Assembly (NCBI GenBank): GCA_031290985.1
Contig: JARLJW010000014.1
Location: 186,001 to 250,000 of the forward strand
DNA length: 64,000 nucleotides
Reading direction: 5' to 3'
Origin: Verrucomicrobiia bacterium
GTDB lineage: Bacteria; Verrucomicrobiota; Verrucomicrobiia; Limisphaerales; UBA11358
In this document: positions 63,748 through 64,000 of the stretch, one piece after another
How the letters are laid out: each line of letters opens with the position of its first letter
How positions within the stretch are numbered: position 1 is the stretch's first letter
Translations under genes and position numbers: made by a program
The notes under the pieces: model-generated
Databases searched by the model: none
What the model was told of the DNA's origin: nothing
What the model saw: only the letters and a program-made list of their open reading frames with translations

Positions 63748-64000
63748 ATGAATCCGTTCGATGACGAACTTCAGCGCCGCCTGGCCGCCCTGCGCGAACA
63801 AAACCTGTTCCGCGAACTGCGCCGGGTGGATTCCGCCCAAGGCCCGCACCTCCGGATCAACGGCGAAACCTTCCTGAATTTTTCATCCAACGATTATCTT
63901 GGCCTCGCCAACCACCCCGCCCTCAAGGAAGCCGCCATCAAGGCGGTTGAGAAATTCGGGGCCGGAGCCGGGGCCGCCCGGCTGGTCTCCGGCTCGCTCG
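63748..64000 (+). CDS. bioF: 8-amino-7-oxononanoate synthase-like aminotransferase (partial)
   Basis: The first 84 residues of a PLP-dependent alpha-oxoamine synthase, cut by the window edge. [33 protein letters not shown], and [13 protein letters not shown] are family signatures. BioF condenses pimeloyl-ACP with alanine in biotin synthesis; 2-amino-3-ketobutyrate CoA ligase is a close relative, but the start favours BioF. The lysine for PLP lies beyond the edge. Confidence 0.85.
   Translation, partial: MNPFDDELQRRLAALREQNLFRELRRVDSAQGPHLRINGETFLNFSSNDYLGLANHPALKEAAIKAVEKFGAGAGAARLVSGSL

Overview
This window looks like chromosomal DNA of a Verrucomicrobiota bacterium, most likely a Limisphaerales/Pedosphaera-type lineage. 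That rests on gene content (a Minf_1886-family gene, a TIGR03790 protein, a YHYH-domain protein, prepilin-like proteins, secreted proteins whose C-termini end near an FYRL/FYRV motif), on high GC, on frequent absence of clear Shine-Dalgarno sites, and on many short GC-rich dispersed repeats between genes. The assignment is inference; there is no rRNA gene here. I saw no tRNA, CRISPR array, prophage or IS transposase.

Left part (1-30 kb), mostly accessory. A secreted VWA protein and a degenerate receiver-domain protein are followed by a cold-shock gene with a terminator-like leader and by hemW. Two paralogous OmpR-type two-component pairs (3583-5684 and 6438-8889) flank three unrecognised small genes (5900-6437) preceded by a sigma-54-like motif and TTAAT repeats. 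A YHYH protein, an apparently frameshifted DUF2007/zinc-ribbon gene and a lipoprotein lead into a repeat-rich kilobase (12385-13477) and a small HTH-like gene of unknown function. Next comes a tight operon (MBL hydrolase, GH5, TIGR03790, TatD), a lipoprotein gene behind a good sigma-54-like motif, a second TatD-like gene, and a minus-strand group (MocA-type oxidoreductase, rsmI, a deacetylase-like/GH9 fusion, an S53 peptidase). cutA, a GNAT and small conserved genes close the region.

Middle (30.7-43.7 kb): one long minus-strand ribosomal supercluster, rplB through rplQ, including secY, map, infA, rpmJ and rpoA, ending in an intrinsic terminator. It starts at rplB, so rpsJ-rplC-rplD-rplW are not adjacent, and there is no rpmD between rpsE and rplO. 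S5 and S11 carry long low-complexity N-terminal extensions.

Right part (44-64 kb): rpoD; the nusA-infB-rbfA-nrnA-truB-ribF cluster, without rimP in front of nusA and with a terminator hairpin in the nusA leader; a prepilin-like gene; an hpnA-like epimerase; mtnA; a 1.15-kb repeat-filled gap; an FAH-family enzyme; rpoN divergent from hpf; an amidohydrolase; and the start of bioF.

The most unusual non-coding signal is a roughly 390-bp composite repeat present twice in opposite orientation (13021-13410 and 58041-58435). The same conserved blocks occur in the same order at nearly the same spacing, but one internal segment of about 175 nt differs completely. One copy lies immediately upstream of the HTH-like gene.
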